Positions 1 to 8,722 of a stretch of DNA of 43,980 nucleotides are shown piece by piece. Source of the DNA: Akkermansia muciniphila (GTDB taxonomy: Bacteria; Verrucomicrobiota; Verrucomicrobiia; Verrucomicrobiales; Akkermansiaceae); contig NZ_JABDHQ010000018.1 of NCBI RefSeq assembly GCF_018709685.1, positions 1 to 43,980 on the forward strand, given 5' to 3'. Position numbers and translations under genes: made by a program. The notes below the pieces were generated by a model that was not told the DNA's origin, did not search any database, and worked only from the letters and a program-made list of their open reading frames with translations. How positions within the stretch are numbered: the first letter of the stretch is position 1; every line of letters begins with the position of its first letter.

Positions 1-34
1 CAAATGTAAATACCGACTCTTACTCCAAAAAGAT

Positions 35-742
35 ATGAAGAAAACACTCTGCACCATTTTTCTTGGCGTGGCGGGGCTGGTAGCTTCGGCCTCCGCGGCC
101 ACTATCCAGCTGATGCCTGAAATCAGCGGTATTACCGGGAAAGGTCTCAGTACTGCCGGCCGTCTTCCCGGCAATGGAATTACATCGGCCGATGTCAAAA
201 ACTGGCTGGGCAGCAGTTCCGTAACTGACGGATGGTATTCCACCACGGGCAACGGAGACATGCAGTGGGGCAAGGCCTCCGTGAACGTAGCCAACCAGAC
301 AATCACCCTTCCCAATATGAACGGCACCCAGGGCGTCTGTGCCGGCCTGAAAATGACCATTGACAACATGCAGGCCTATGATGGCCTCTCCTTCAGTTTC
401 AGCCTTACGCCTCCAGGCACCGGCCCTACGTTCACGTATTCCCTGTGGTATGAGACCGCAGACGGTGACATGGTGAATCTTTGCCAGGGAACCAGGGGCA
501 ACAATGCTTCCGTATGGAATGTTTCTTATGACCTGACGGATGAACAGATGTCCGCTTTGAAGACGAACGGCAATGGAAAGATTTACGCCGTTCTGGGCAG
601 TACCGGAGGTACCGGCGGAAATAACGCCGTTATCACGGACATTTCCCTGGAAGGTACGCTGGCCGTCGTCCCGGAACCGGCTGCGGCATCCCTGGGATTG
701 CTGGGGCTGGCCGCGCTGTTGATGCGCCGCCGCAGGGCCTGA
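35..742 (+). CDS. PEP-CTERM sorting domain protein
   Basis: Secreted protein of 235 residues. It has a Sec signal peptide (Met-Lys-Lys, then a hydrophobic run ending near Ala-Ser-Ala-Ala at residues 18-22), a Gly/Thr/Ser/Asn-rich beta-type middle, and a C-terminal PEP-CTERM tail: Val-Pro-Glu-Pro, a helix rich in Leu/Gly/Ala, then Arg-Arg-Arg-Arg-Ala. In this class the tail is removed by an exosortase-type transpeptidase and the protein ends up at the envelope or in extracellular matrix; that role is family knowledge. The middle region matches no enzyme motif I recognise. The same tail occurs in the genes at 11818 and 43199, so this is one of three dispersed members. A strong terminator follows directly. 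The upstream control region lies mostly outside the window. Confidence 0.9.
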   Translation: MKKTLCTIFLGVAGLVASASAATIQLMPEISGITGKGLSTAGRLPGNGITSADVKNWLGSSSVTDGWYSTTGNGDMQWGKASVNVANQTITLPNMNGTQGVCAGLKMTIDNMQAYDGLSFSFSLTPPGTGPTFTYSLWYETADGDMVNLCQGTRGNNASVWNVSYDLTDEQMSALKTNGNGKIYAVLGSTGGTGGNNAVITDISLEGTLAVVPEPAAASLGLLGLAALLMRRRRA

Positions 743-760
743 CGCATTCTCCGTGCTTCC

Positions 761-800
761 TAAAAAGGCTGTTTTTCCCGTGGGAGGAACAGCCTTTTTA
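761..800 (+). terminator. Rho-independent terminator
   Basis: A 13-bp perfect inverted repeat (761-773 with 788-800) encloses a 14-nt loop. The right arm ends in a run of T. It lies 19 bp after the stop of the PEP-CTERM gene. The left arm begins with a run of A, so the hairpin could also work on the other strand. Confidence 0.85.
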
Positions 801-837
801 TTCGTGCACGCTTCCCCTTTCCTGATAAGCTGTGCCC

Positions 838-1473
838 ATGTCCCCTCTGGATTTTAAAAAAGAAGAAAAGCGCTTCTATCTCCCTCCTTCACACCCCGTG
901 CTGGCGGACATCCCGGAAATGAACTTTTTCATGGTGGAGGGAGAGGGAGACCCCAATGACCCGGCAGGAGCTTACCAGCACGCCGTGGAACTGCTGTACG
1001 CCTTGTCCTATACCGTGCGCATGGGAGGCAAAAAAAAGACTTTCCCCATTCCGGATTACCATGAATACGTCGTCCCGCCGCTGGAAAGCCTGTGGTGGAA
1101 CGGAGAAGCCGCCGCGCCTGCGGGCAAAAAGGATTTCCGGTGGTTATCCATGATCCGCCAGCCCGGCTTCGTCACGCAGGAGACCCTGTCATATGCGAAG
1201 GAGCAGGTCGCCAGGAATAAAACTCACCTGAATACGGAAGCCGCCCGCCTGGGCTCCCTGCGGGAAGGCCTCTGCGTGCAGTGCCTGCACACAGGCCCCT
1301 ATGACGACGAACCGGCCACGCTGGCGCGCATGCACGCTTTCATGGAACAGGAGGCGCTCCTTCCGGACACGGAGGGCGCGCGCACCCACCATGAAATTTA
1401 CCTGTCCGATCCCCGGAAAACTCCGCCGGAACGCCTGAAGACTGTTCTCCGTGTTCCGGTAAGGAATCGTTAA
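838..1473 (+). CDS. GyrI-like small-molecule-binding domain protein
   Basis: Cytoplasmic protein of about 211 residues resembling the GyrI-like/SOUL-type ligand-binding proteins (AraC effector-domain fold). Recognisable parts are the N-terminal Phe-Phe-Met-Val-Glu-Gly-Glu-Gly strand, a central Pro-Pro-Leu-Glu-Ser-Leu-Trp-Trp segment typical of this family, and the late Gly-Pro-Tyr-Asp-Asp-Glu-Pro motif near residue 150. The protein is free-standing, with no helix-turn-helix domain. Relatives are thought to bind small or hydrophobic cationic molecules; no ligand can be read from the sequence. A GTG two codons upstream (832) is in frame; I prefer ATG 838. The next gene is convergent and only 19 bp away. 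Confidence 0.75.
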   Translation: MSPLDFKKEEKRFYLPPSHPVLADIPEMNFFMVEGEGDPNDPAGAYQHAVELLYALSYTVRMGGKKKTFPIPDYHEYVVPPLESLWWNGEAAAPAGKKDFRWLSMIRQPGFVTQETLSYAKEQVARNKTHLNTEAARLGSLREGLCVQCLHTGPYDDEPATLARMHAFMEQEALLPDTEGARTHHEIYLSDPRKTPPERLKTVLRVPVRNR

Positions 1474-1492
1474 GCTTCCGTTCCGGGAGGCC

Positions 1493-1696
1493 TTATTCGT
1501 TGTCCATGAAGTAAGCCTGCAGAATGCAGATGATATGCAGGACAATGGGAACGAGAGCGAAGACGAACCAGTACAGGAGGCCGTAGGCTGCGCCCACCAC
1601 CAGGAACCAGATGATGGCCTGGACGAAGTGGCCCTTGTACAACTGGCCGAGGCCGGGAACGAATAAACTTAAAATGGCTGCTAAAAAGGATTTCAT
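1493..1696 (-). CDS. small membrane protein, TM2-like
   Basis: A 67-residue protein beginning Met-Lys-Ser-Phe-Leu-Ala. It has two hydrophobic helices joined by a short turn; the first carries Pro-Gly-Leu-Gly-Gln-Leu-Tyr-Lys-Gly. That pattern (PGlGqlY.G) is characteristic of small TM2/DUF5683-like bacterial membrane proteins of unknown function. A nine-codon longer start at 1723 is possible, but the inner Met gives a normal membrane N-terminus. The gene is monocistronic, between a convergent neighbour and the divergent lepA. Confidence 0.7.
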   Translation of the reverse strand: MKSFLAAILSLFVPGLGQLYKGHFVQAIIWFLVVGAAYGLLYWFVFALVPIVLHIICILQAYFMDNE

Positions 1697-1957
1697 ATGC
1701 TGACAAAGTAAAAGTGGCTGCACGGAGAAGGACTCGCGTGCCTGCAGCTGTTAAGAGCCTCCCCTTCCCCTCCACGTTCAATCTACCGGTTCCGCCCCTG
1801 TCATGAATGACGGTTTTTCCGGAACGGGGAAAACCGGTGCGGCGCGGCCTGCCGGCAAGGAACGGCGGGCAGTCATGCTCCGGTCTTGACCGCCGCACGG
1901 GCTGTGTTACCCTCCCCGCGCACAGGGCACTCACGTTTTAGAAGGGTAGAGACCACC

Positions 1958-3757
1958 ATGTCCATTGAACTGACTCGCAATTTCTCCATCATCGCTCACA
2001 TCGACCACGGAAAGACCACCCTTTCCGACCGGTTGCTGGAAAAGACGAATACCATTTCCGAACGGGAAAAGCAGGATCAGCTTCTGGATGCCATGGACCT
2101 GGAACGGGAAAAGGGCATCACCATCAAGTCCCACCCCGTCACCATCTTTTACAAGGCCAAGGACGGAAAAACCTACAAGCTCAACCTGCTGGACACGCCC
2201 GGCCACGTTGACTTCTCCTATGAAGTGTCCCGTTCCCTGGCCGCGTGTGAAGGTGCCCTCCTCATCGTAGACGCGGCCCAGGGCGTGGAGGCCCAGACGC
2301 TCGCCAACATGCACCTGGCGATGGACCTGAACCTGGCCATCATCCCCGTCATCAACAAGATTGACCTTCCCAGCGCCAACCTGCCCAACGTGTACCGCCA
2401 GTTGGAGGACATCGTCTGCATCCCCCATGAGGAGGCCATCCATGCTTCCGCCAAGATGGGCATTGGCATTGACGACATTCTGGAAGCCGTCGTCCAGCGC
2501 ATCCCTCCCCCCAAGACGCAGGAAGACGGCCTCCTGCGCGCCCTGGTATTTGACTCCGTTTATGACGCCTACCGCGGCGTGGTCTCTTATGTGCGCGTCA
2601 TTTCCGGCAGCGTTCAGCGCGGCATGAAGGTGAAGCTCTTCGCCACGGATGAAGTGTATGAAGTGAAGGAAGTGGGCATTTTCACCCCCAAGATGACCCG
2701 CACGGACTCCCTGGAAGCCGGCGATGTGGGCTATATCATCGCCAACATGAAATCCGCGGCGGACGTCAAGATCGGTGATACCTACACGGACTACATGCGC
2801 CCGTGCCCCTCTCCCCTGCCCGGCTTCAAGGAAATCCGCCCCATGGTCTTTTCCGGCATTTATCCGGTGGATTCCTCGGACTTTGAAGCCCTGAAGGCCG
2901 CCATGGCCAAGCTCCAGATCAACGACGCCGCCTTCTCCTTCCAGGCGGAATCCTCCGTGGCCCTGGGCTTCGGGTTCCGCTGCGGCTTCCTGGGCCTGCT
3001 CCACATGGAAATCATCCAGGAGCGCCTGCGCCGGGAATTCAACATGGACATCATTTCCACGTACCCCTCCGTGATTTACGAGGTCACCAAGACCAACGGG
3101 GAGGAAATCAATGTGGACAACCCCAGCCTGCTCCCGGAACAGCAGGAAATTCAGGAAATCCGGGAACCCATTGTCAAGGTGTTCGTCATGCTCCCCGGAG
3201 AATACATCGGAGACATCATGCAGCTGGTCCTGGAAAAGCGCGGCAGCGTGACCAATACGGAAACGATTGACGATACGCGCGTGATGCTCACCTGTACCGT
3301 GCCTCTGGCGGAAATCCTGGTGGACTTCAACGACAAGCTCAAATCCATGACCCGTGGCTACGGCTCCATGGACTATGAGTACGCCGGCTACCAGGCGGCC
3401 AAGCTTATCAAGATGGATATGCTCATTGCCGGGGAACCGGTGGACGCCTTCTCCATGATCGTCCACCAGGACAAGGCCGCCTCCCGTGGCCGCGAGCTGG
3501 CGGAACGCCTGAAAAACGTCATTCCCCGCCAGCTCTTCACCGTAGCCATCCAGGCCTGCATTGGCGGCAAGATTATTGCCCGTGAAAGTATCTCCCCCAT
3601 GCGCAAGGACGTGACGGCCAAATGCTACGGCGGTGACGTCACCCGCAAGCGCAAGCTTCTGGAAAAGCAGAAGGAAGGCAAGAAGCGCATGAAGGCCATC
3701 GGGAAAATCAACATCCCGCAGGAAGCTTTTATCAAGGTGCTGAAAACGGGGGACTGA
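1958..3757 (+). CDS. lepA: Elongation factor 4 (LepA), back-translocating GTPase
   Basis: Translational GTPase of 599 residues, the usual LepA length. It binds the ribosome and can reverse or remodel translocation under stress. Near the N-terminus are the G1 loop Ala-His-Ile-Asp-His-Gly-Lys-Thr-Thr, the G2 Thr in the Gly-Ile-Thr-Ile segment, G3 Asp-Thr-Pro-Gly-His and G4 Asn-Lys-Ile-Asp. The LepA-specific C-terminal domain follows, with Tyr-Gly-Gly-Asp-Val-Thr-Arg-Lys-Arg-Lys-Leu-Leu-Glu-Lys-Gln and a Lys-rich tail. The reading frame runs 24 codons further upstream, but Met-Ser-Ile-Glu-Leu at 1958 matches the family start and has a GAAGGG purine stretch upstream. A short hairpin (3773-3795) without a T-run follows the stop. 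Confidence 0.98.
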   Translation: MSIELTRNFSIIAHIDHGKTTLSDRLLEKTNTISEREKQDQLLDAMDLEREKGITIKSHPVTIFYKAKDGKTYKLNLLDTPGHVDFSYEVSRSLAACEGALLIVDAAQGVEAQTLANMHLAMDLNLAIIPVINKIDLPSANLPNVYRQLEDIVCIPHEEAIHASAKMGIGIDDILEAVVQRIPPPKTQEDGLLRALVFDSVYDAYRGVVSYVRVISGSVQRGMKVKLFATDEVYEVKEVGIFTPKMTRTDSLEAGDVGYIIANMKSAADVKIGDTYTDYMRPCPSPLPGFKEIRPMVFSGIYPVDSSDFEALKAAMAKLQINDAAFSFQAESSVALGFGFRCGFLGLLHMEIIQERLRREFNMDIISTYPSVIYEVTKTNGEEINVDNPSLLPEQQEIQEIREPIVKVFVMLPGEYIGDIMQLVLEKRGSVTNTETIDDTRVMLTCTVPLAEILVDFNDKLKSMTRGYGSMDYEYAGYQAAKLIKMDMLIAGEPVDAFSMIVHQDKAASRGRELAERLKNVIPRQLFTVAIQACIGGKIIARESISPMRKDVTAKCYGGDVTRKRKLLEKQKEGKKRMKAIGKINIPQEAFIKVLKTGD

Positions 3758-3854
3758 TTCCCGCATCCCACGCTTCTTCCTTCCCCGGGAAGAAGGGCCG
3801 GAGACTGCAAATTCCCGGTTGCGAACCGCTCCCGGTTATGCTATCAGATCAGGC

Positions 3855-4829
3855 ATGAGTCTCCCCAGGCTATCCATGCTTCTGTTTGTCTCCGCCGCCC
3901 TGTGCTCCTGCGTGGGAACCTCTCCGGAATCAGGGAAACCGAAGGTGAAAAAAAGCCTTTCGGAATACATGCAGGACAATATGGCCAACTCCATCGCCAA
4001 CGTTCCGACCGGATTGCTGGGCACCACGCCGGGCCAGCAGCAGGCCCACCAGCTCACCGCCTCCACGCAGGAGGAGATGACCAGGACGGACAGCGGCGCC
4101 GTCTACTATACGGACGCGCATGACCCGGAAGCCCCCATCCCCGGACTGGATGAAGCCTTCGCCCAGCGCAAGGAAAACGAACGCTGGATCCAGAGCTACC
4201 CCTCCGCCCTCCGGGAAGCCCAGAGCACCGGAAAACCCATCCTGATCTGGTTCCACCATTCCGCAGGCAGCCCCCCCAGCCGGAAGCTGGCGGCGGAACT
4301 TCTCCATACGAAGGAATTTGAGGACTGGGCGAAAAACAACGTCGTCCGGGTCTGTTACGACCAGGCGGAAAAGTTTGAAAGCGAACCCATTTTCAAAAAG
4401 CGCAGAAAAATGCTGGAATATGTGCAAAAGGCCCCTTCCCTGTTTGGCGTAAGGGGTACCCCCGTGCTGCTGGTCATGTCTCCGGATGGAACCAAGGTGG
4501 ACACCATACGCGGTTATTATACGGGCCAGAACGCCCTTTACTTTGACCAGATCAAAAACAGCGTCAAACTGGCCGGGCAGCAATATGAGGAATTCAAGAA
4601 GACTCTCATACCCAAGGGATACCGAGTCTGGACGGGACTTAACGGGAACACTGTCTTCGCCAAGCTTTCACGCTACTCGGAGAAAGACCGCGCCCTCTGG
4701 CTCCAGGAACTGGACGGCCACCAGAGCAGGACGTCCCTGCAAAAAATCAGCCCCCAGGACAGGAAATGGCTTCTGGAACAGAAAAAGGCCCATGAAAACA
4801 GCAGAAGGAACGGGCGCCACGCTCCCTGA
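3855..4829 (+). CDS. thioredoxin-fold lipoprotein lacking the CxxC
   Basis: Predicted lipoprotein of 324 residues with an N-terminal hydrophobic segment and lipobox-like Leu-Cys-Ser-Cys (Cys19). The centre resembles the thioredoxin_7/DUF255-type fold: Ser-Thr-Gly-Lys-Pro-Ile-Leu-Ile-Trp-Phe-His-His, where the active site should follow, then an Arg-Lys-Leu-Ala helix, and later Phe-Gly-Val-Arg-Gly-Thr-Pro-Val-Leu-Leu-Val with the conserved cis-Pro. The redox Cys-x-x-Cys is replaced by a Gly-Ser-Pro-Pro-Ser stretch, so disulfide exchange is unlikely. A structural or chaperone role at the inner face of the outer membrane is inference. The reading frame extends 12 codons upstream, but only the inner Met gives a signal peptide. 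Confidence 0.75.
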   Translation: MSLPRLSMLLFVSAALCSCVGTSPESGKPKVKKSLSEYMQDNMANSIANVPTGLLGTTPGQQQAHQLTASTQEEMTRTDSGAVYYTDAHDPEAPIPGLDEAFAQRKENERWIQSYPSALREAQSTGKPILIWFHHSAGSPPSRKLAAELLHTKEFEDWAKNNVVRVCYDQAEKFESEPIFKKRRKMLEYVQKAPSLFGVRGTPVLLVMSPDGTKVDTIRGYYTGQNALYFDQIKNSVKLAGQQYEEFKKTLIPKGYRVWTGLNGNTVFAKLSRYSEKDRALWLQELDGHQSRTSLQKISPQDRKWLLEQKKAHENSRRNGRHAP

Positions 4830-4846
4830 GGCGCCCGGCCCTTTTT
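4811..4846 (+). terminator. terminator overlapping a stop codon
   Basis: CGGGCGCC (4811-4818) pairs with GGCGCCCG (4830-4837) and is followed by CCC and TTTTT. The left arm lies inside the last codons of the thioredoxin-fold lipoprotein. Confidence 0.75.
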
Positions 4847-5207
4847 CCCATCCGTACAGGAATGCCGCAACCTGAGGAAATCCGGCATTTCAGCGTTATC
4901 CTCCGCCACGCCATCCGGCGTGCAGGGAGGCATCCCCGCTGCCGGAATCTGCCGTCATGCCTTTCATTCGGGCCCGGGCCTCTTCCCTCCTGCCGCTCCG
5001 GCGGAAGAGGGCTCTTTTTCCCGCTTCCCGGCATTACTCCTATTTTTGTATTGAAATATAAAACTGATGTTTTATTTTTCCTAAAACTCTCTTCTGTCAG
5101 TTTTTTCTTTCGGGGCTGTGGTCTTTTTCCCCTCCGGAGACAATTTCCTTCCGGACAAATCACCGCTCCTGTTCAACCATTCACCTGTTTAATTCATAAT
5201 CCCTACG
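4847..5207. other. gene-free interval before the sulfatase
   Basis: About 360 bases without a convincing gene. The first part is GC-rich and holds a second terminator-like hairpin (4978-5019). The part from about 5040 to 5110 is AT-rich (TTGAAATATAAAACTGATG and several T-runs) and is the likely site of the sulfatase promoter. I could not define -35 and -10 boxes with confidence. Confidence 0.5.
4978..5019 (+). terminator. terminator-like hairpin
   Basis: CCTCTTCC (4979-4986) pairs with GGAAGAGG (5003-5010) around a GC-rich loop and is followed by GCTCTTTTT. It is 150 bp beyond the previous gene and behind another terminator, so it may be a back-up stop or may end an unannotated short transcript. 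Confidence 0.55.
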
Positions 5208-6953
5208 ATGAACCGTCATGCCGTCACCGCATTGATGCTTGCGGCCTGTTCCCTGCCAGCTTCCGCGGACCAGCCGCAGAAGCAGGCGCCGGACCAGCGC
5301 CCCAATATCCTGGTTATTGTTACTGATGACCACTCCTACCAGACCCTGGGCACCTGTGACAAGGATTCCCCCATGCCGTATCCGAACTTCCGCAAACTGG
5401 CGGATGAAGGCATGGTCTTTGACCGGAGCTACTGCGCCAACTCCCTCTGCGGCCCCTCCCGCGCCTGCATCTACACGGGGCGCCATTCCCATATGAACGG
5501 CTACCTTTTCAATGAACATGCGGCCCCTTTTGACGGTTCCCAGCCAACCTTCCCCAAGATGCTCCAGAAGGCCGGCTACCAAACAGCCATCGTAGGCAAG
5601 TGGCACCTGGAAGCCATTCCGCCGGACGCCAAGGGAGACACGTCCAAATATGAGTCCAATCCCACCGGGTTCGACTACTGGGAAATCTTTCCCGGCCAGG
5701 GCAATTATTTCAATCCGGATTTCATCACCCCCGGCAAAGACGGCAAACGCGTGGTGAAGACGGAACCCGGCTACGCCACGGAGCTGGTCACGCAGAAAAG
5801 CCTCAAATGGCTGGAACAGCGGGACAAGGACAAGCCCTTCATGCTCGTCGTGGGCCACAAGGCCCCCCACCGCTGCTGGTGCCCCTCCATCCAGAACCTG
5901 GGCCGCGCCAAGCAGTACGCGGACGCCATTGACCCGCCCGCCAACCTGGAAGATGACTTTGCGGACCGCCCGGAATTCCTGAAAATGACGGAACAGACGC
6001 TGCTCAACCATTTCAACGTCTGGTCTGACGAACACCTGATCAAGGACGTGGTGCCGGAAGACATCCAGAAAATGCTCTCCTGCCCGGAATCCAAAACCCT
6101 GCATACCAAGTATGACTGGGAAATGCCGGAATGGGTGCGCATGGACCCGCAGCAGAAGGAAGCCTGGTACAATTACCACAAGGCGCGCACCGTTCATCTC
6201 GTGAAGGATATTCAGAGCGGAAAAATCAAGACGCAGCGGGATATCCTGCTGCGCCGCTGGCGCCACTACATGGAAGACTACCTGGGCACCGTGCTCTCCG
6301 TGGATGAAAGCATCGGCCAGATCATGGACTACCTGAAGCAGAACGGCCTGGACAAGAATACGCTGGTTCTCTACTGCGGGGACCAGGGCTTTTACATGGG
6401 AGAACACGGCCTGTATGACAAACGCTGGATTTTTGAGGAATCCTTCCGCATGCCCCTCATCATGAAATGGCCCGGCCACATCAAGCCCGGAGTGCGCTCC
6501 GCCGCTATGGTGCAGGAACTGGACTACGCCCCCACCTTCTGCGAAGTGGCCGGAGCCGCCACCCCGGAAAACATGAATACCTTCCAGGGCCGCAGCCTCA
6601 CCCCGCTGTTCAAGACGGGGGAACACAAGGAATTCACGGACCGCCCCCTTTATTACGCCTTTTATGAAAATCCGGGGGAACACAACGCCCCGCGCCACGA
6701 CGGCCTCCGCACGGACCGCTATACCCTGTCCTACCTCTGGACGAGTGACGAATGGATGCTCTTTGACAATGAAAAGGACCCGGCCCAGATGCACAACGTA
6801 GCCGGCAAGGCGGAATATGCGGAAACCTTGAAAGAACTCAAGGAACTGTACGGCAAACTGCGCAAGGACTGCCAGGTGCCGGAAGGCTTCCCCGGCGCCA
6901 CGGGCAAGCTCTCCGTCAAACCGCAATGGGACTGCGCCCCCTCCAAAAACTGA
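5208..6953 (+). CDS. secreted sulfatase (type S1), probable mucin GlcNAc-sulfatase
   Basis: Exported sulfatase of 581 residues with a signal peptide (cleavage near Ala-Ser-Ala at 18-20). The catalytic Cys-Gly-Pro-Ser-Arg at residues 81-85 is the Cys-type sulfatase signature whose Cys becomes formylglycine. Metal ligands include Asp40-Asp41 (Val-Thr-Asp-Asp-His) and the late Cys-Gly-Asp-Gln-Gly-Phe-Tyr-Met-Gly-Glu-His-Gly. A Gly-Lys-Trp-His segment supplies the usual Lys/His pair. The Gly-Gln-Gly-Asn-Tyr-Phe-Asn-Pro motif recalls GlcNAc-6-sulfatases, and the next gene is a GH20 hexosaminidase, so a 6-sulfo-GlcNAc substrate is a reasonable inference, not a demonstrated one. Formylglycine installation in an anaerobe is expected from a radical-SAM anSME; none lies in this window. 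Confidence 0.92.
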   Translation: MNRHAVTALMLAACSLPASADQPQKQAPDQRPNILVIVTDDHSYQTLGTCDKDSPMPYPNFRKLADEGMVFDRSYCANSLCGPSRACIYTGRHSHMNGYLFNEHAAPFDGSQPTFPKMLQKAGYQTAIVGKWHLEAIPPDAKGDTSKYESNPTGFDYWEIFPGQGNYFNPDFITPGKDGKRVVKTEPGYATELVTQKSLKWLEQRDKDKPFMLVVGHKAPHRCWCPSIQNLGRAKQYADAIDPPANLEDDFADRPEFLKMTEQTLLNHFNVWSDEHLIKDVVPEDIQKMLSCPESKTLHTKYDWEMPEWVRMDPQQKEAWYNYHKARTVHLVKDIQSGKIKTQRDILLRRWRHYMEDYLGTVLSVDESIGQIMDYLKQNGLDKNTLVLYCGDQGFYMGEHGLYDKRWIFEESFRMPLIMKWPGHIKPGVRSAAMVQELDYAPTFCEVAGAATPENMNTFQGRSLTPLFKTGEHKEFTDRPLYYAFYENPGEHNAPRHDGLRTDRYTLSYLWTSDEWMLFDNEKDPAQMHNVAGKAEYAETLKELKELYGKLRKDCQVPEGFPGATGKLSVKPQWDCAPSKN

Positions 6954-6970
6954 AAACAGCCATCATTCCG

Positions 6971-6995
6971 CCCTCCGGCACGCAATGCCGGAGGG
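6971..6995. repeat. intercistronic 10-bp hairpin
   Basis: CCCTCCGGCA (6971-6980) and TGCCGGAGGG (6986-6995) form a perfect 10-bp stem with a 5-nt loop between the sulfatase and GH20 genes. No T-run follows on the plus strand, so it looks more like a processing or stabilising element, or an attenuator, than a full terminator. Confidence 0.55.
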
Positions 6996-7043
6996 CCGTA
7001 AAAAGAGATCATCCTCCCTAAACAACAATCCACACCACATGAT

Positions 7044-8600
7044 ATGAAAGCGCTTTTATTAGCGGCAGCGTTCCTCGGCTCCCTTTGCTGGGCCGGGACC
7101 AATCCCTACAACATCATTCCGGAGCCCGTGAAGGTAACCACGGCTTCCGGCACCACCAAGAACCTCAAAATCCTGAACGAGCAAAAAGTCTCCGGCCTGG
7201 GCAATGAAGGATATTCCATGAAGCTCACGCCCGGCGGCGTGGAGCTCCGCTACACCACCCCCAACGGAAAAGCCATGGCCATGGCAACCCTGTTCCAGCT
7301 TCAGGACCAGCTCGCAGACTCCCCGGAAGGCCTTCCCTGCGGCTCCATCCAGGACGCTCCGGACTTTGGCTGGCGCGGCATGATGGTGGACGTGGGCCGC
7401 TATTACTACCCCATGAAGGAGCTCTACAACTTCGTGGACGCCATGCACTACTACAAGTACAACGTCCTGCACCTTCACCTGACGGAAGACCAGGGCTGGC
7501 GCCTCCCCGTGCCGGGCTATGACAAGCTCCGCACCATCGGCTCCGTTCGGCCCTCCGCCCCGGAAGGCCAGAACAACTCCCTGCTGGCCAACGAAGGCAT
7601 GTACACCAAGAAGGAACTCCAGGACCTGGTGGCCTACTGCCGCACCCGCGGCATCCAGGTACTCCCGGAAGTGGAAATGCCGGGCCACAACATGGCTCTG
7701 GCGGCCTCTTACCCCGAATTCTGCTGCAACACCAAGCGGGCCCAGTTATGGACGCACGGAGGCGTTTCCTCCAAGCTGATCTGCCCCCAGAAAGCGGGCA
7801 CCAAGAAATTCCTCAAGGACACCTATGACACCCTCCAGCAGATTTTCCCCTTCGGGTACGTCCACATCGGCGGAGACGAATGCCCCATGGGCGACTGGAA
7901 AAAATGCCCGGACTGCCAGGCCGCCCGCGCCAAGAAGGGCCAGGGGGACGACGTGGAAGCCCAGATGAGCGACTTCACCAAGAGCCTGGGAGCCATGCTT
8001 GCCAAGAATAAGAAAAAGCCCATCCTGTGGTACGACATCAACAAGAGCTACTACCACAAGGGGGAAACCGTCATGTCCTGGCTACCGGGAGAATTCCCCC
8101 GTTGCATTGACAAGACGAAGGAACAGGGCATCGACCTCATCGTCACGCCCCAGTACAAGTATTACCTGGCCCGCACCCAGATGAAATTCCCGGCGGACGA
8201 CGTGCGCGCCCGGCCCGGCGGCGGCCCCATCCTGCTGAAAGACTGCTACAACTTTGATCCCCGCAACGGGCGTGACAAGAACGACGTCAAGCACATCAAG
8301 GGCATCAACCTCTGCATGTGGGCGGAATGGATTCCCTCCGGAGAACTGCTGATGTACATGACCTATCCGCGCGCCATGGCCGTATCTGAAAGCGCCTGGG
8401 GCAGCCACAAGGAACGTCCCAGCCTGGAGGATTTTGAAAAGAAAATGGAAACGCACAAGAAGCGCTTCCAGAAGCGCTTCGGCTACACTCTGGAACGCAC
8501 GGTGGAAAACAAGCCCTACCGGGAATCCTTCATCACCCAGGAAGAAATAGACCGCATTAACGCGAACTATAAGAAGGGCCAGCAGGGCGCTGGCAAATAA
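7044..8600 (+). CDS. GH20 beta-N-acetylhexosaminidase, secreted
   Basis: Exported glycoside hydrolase of 518 residues that should release terminal beta-linked GlcNAc or GalNAc from mucin glycans by substrate-assisted catalysis. The signal peptide ends around Cys-Trp-Ala-Gly. Residues 20-100 form the small GH20b-type domain. The TIM barrel begins at Asp-Phe-Gly-Trp-Arg-Gly-Met-Met-Val-Asp, includes His-Leu-His-Leu-Thr-Glu-Asp-Gln-Gly-Trp-Arg, and has the catalytic pair in His-Ile-Gly-Gly-Asp-Glu (Asp278, Glu279). Length is normal for a single-domain GH20. It lies 90 bp after the sulfatase on the same strand, which suggests desulfation followed by hexosamine removal. A strong terminator closes the pair. 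Confidence 0.95.
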   Translation: MKALLLAAAFLGSLCWAGTNPYNIIPEPVKVTTASGTTKNLKILNEQKVSGLGNEGYSMKLTPGGVELRYTTPNGKAMAMATLFQLQDQLADSPEGLPCGSIQDAPDFGWRGMMVDVGRYYYPMKELYNFVDAMHYYKYNVLHLHLTEDQGWRLPVPGYDKLRTIGSVRPSAPEGQNNSLLANEGMYTKKELQDLVAYCRTRGIQVLPEVEMPGHNMALAASYPEFCCNTKRAQLWTHGGVSSKLICPQKAGTKKFLKDTYDTLQQIFPFGYVHIGGDECPMGDWKKCPDCQAARAKKGQGDDVEAQMSDFTKSLGAMLAKNKKKPILWYDINKSYYHKGETVMSWLPGEFPRCIDKTKEQGIDLIVTPQYKYYLARTQMKFPADDVRARPGGGPILLKDCYNFDPRNGRDKNDVKHIKGINLCMWAEWIPSGELLMYMTYPRAMAVSESAWGSHKERPSLEDFEKKMETHKKRFQKRFGYTLERTVENKPYRESFITQEEIDRINANYKKGQQGAGK

Positions 8601-8636
8601 CCTTTCCTGATCCCTCAGCACCATCCGGTTCTTCCA

Positions 8637-8679
8637 GGGCCGGGGACGCGGGCAGCCGCCAGTCCCCGGCCCTCTTTTT
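8637..8679 (+). terminator. strong terminator after GH20
   Basis: GGGCCGGGGAC (8637-8647) pairs perfectly with GTCCCCGGCCC (8662-8672) and is followed by TCTTTTT. It separates the glycan-degrading pair from cysS. Confidence 0.9.
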
Positions 8680-8722
8680 CCCGCTTGACCGGACGGCTCT
8701 CTTCCCTTCTAATCGTCCCGCC

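Noticed and set aside
1931-3766. 611-codon open frame on the minus strand opposite lepA
   Set aside because: It is a shadow of the GC-rich lepA gene: His/Val/Asp/Gly-rich with no domain, whereas the plus strand encodes an intact LepA.
5181-6926. 581-codon open frame antisense to the sulfatase
   Set aside because: Biased composition and no motif; the sense strand has the full sulfatase signature.
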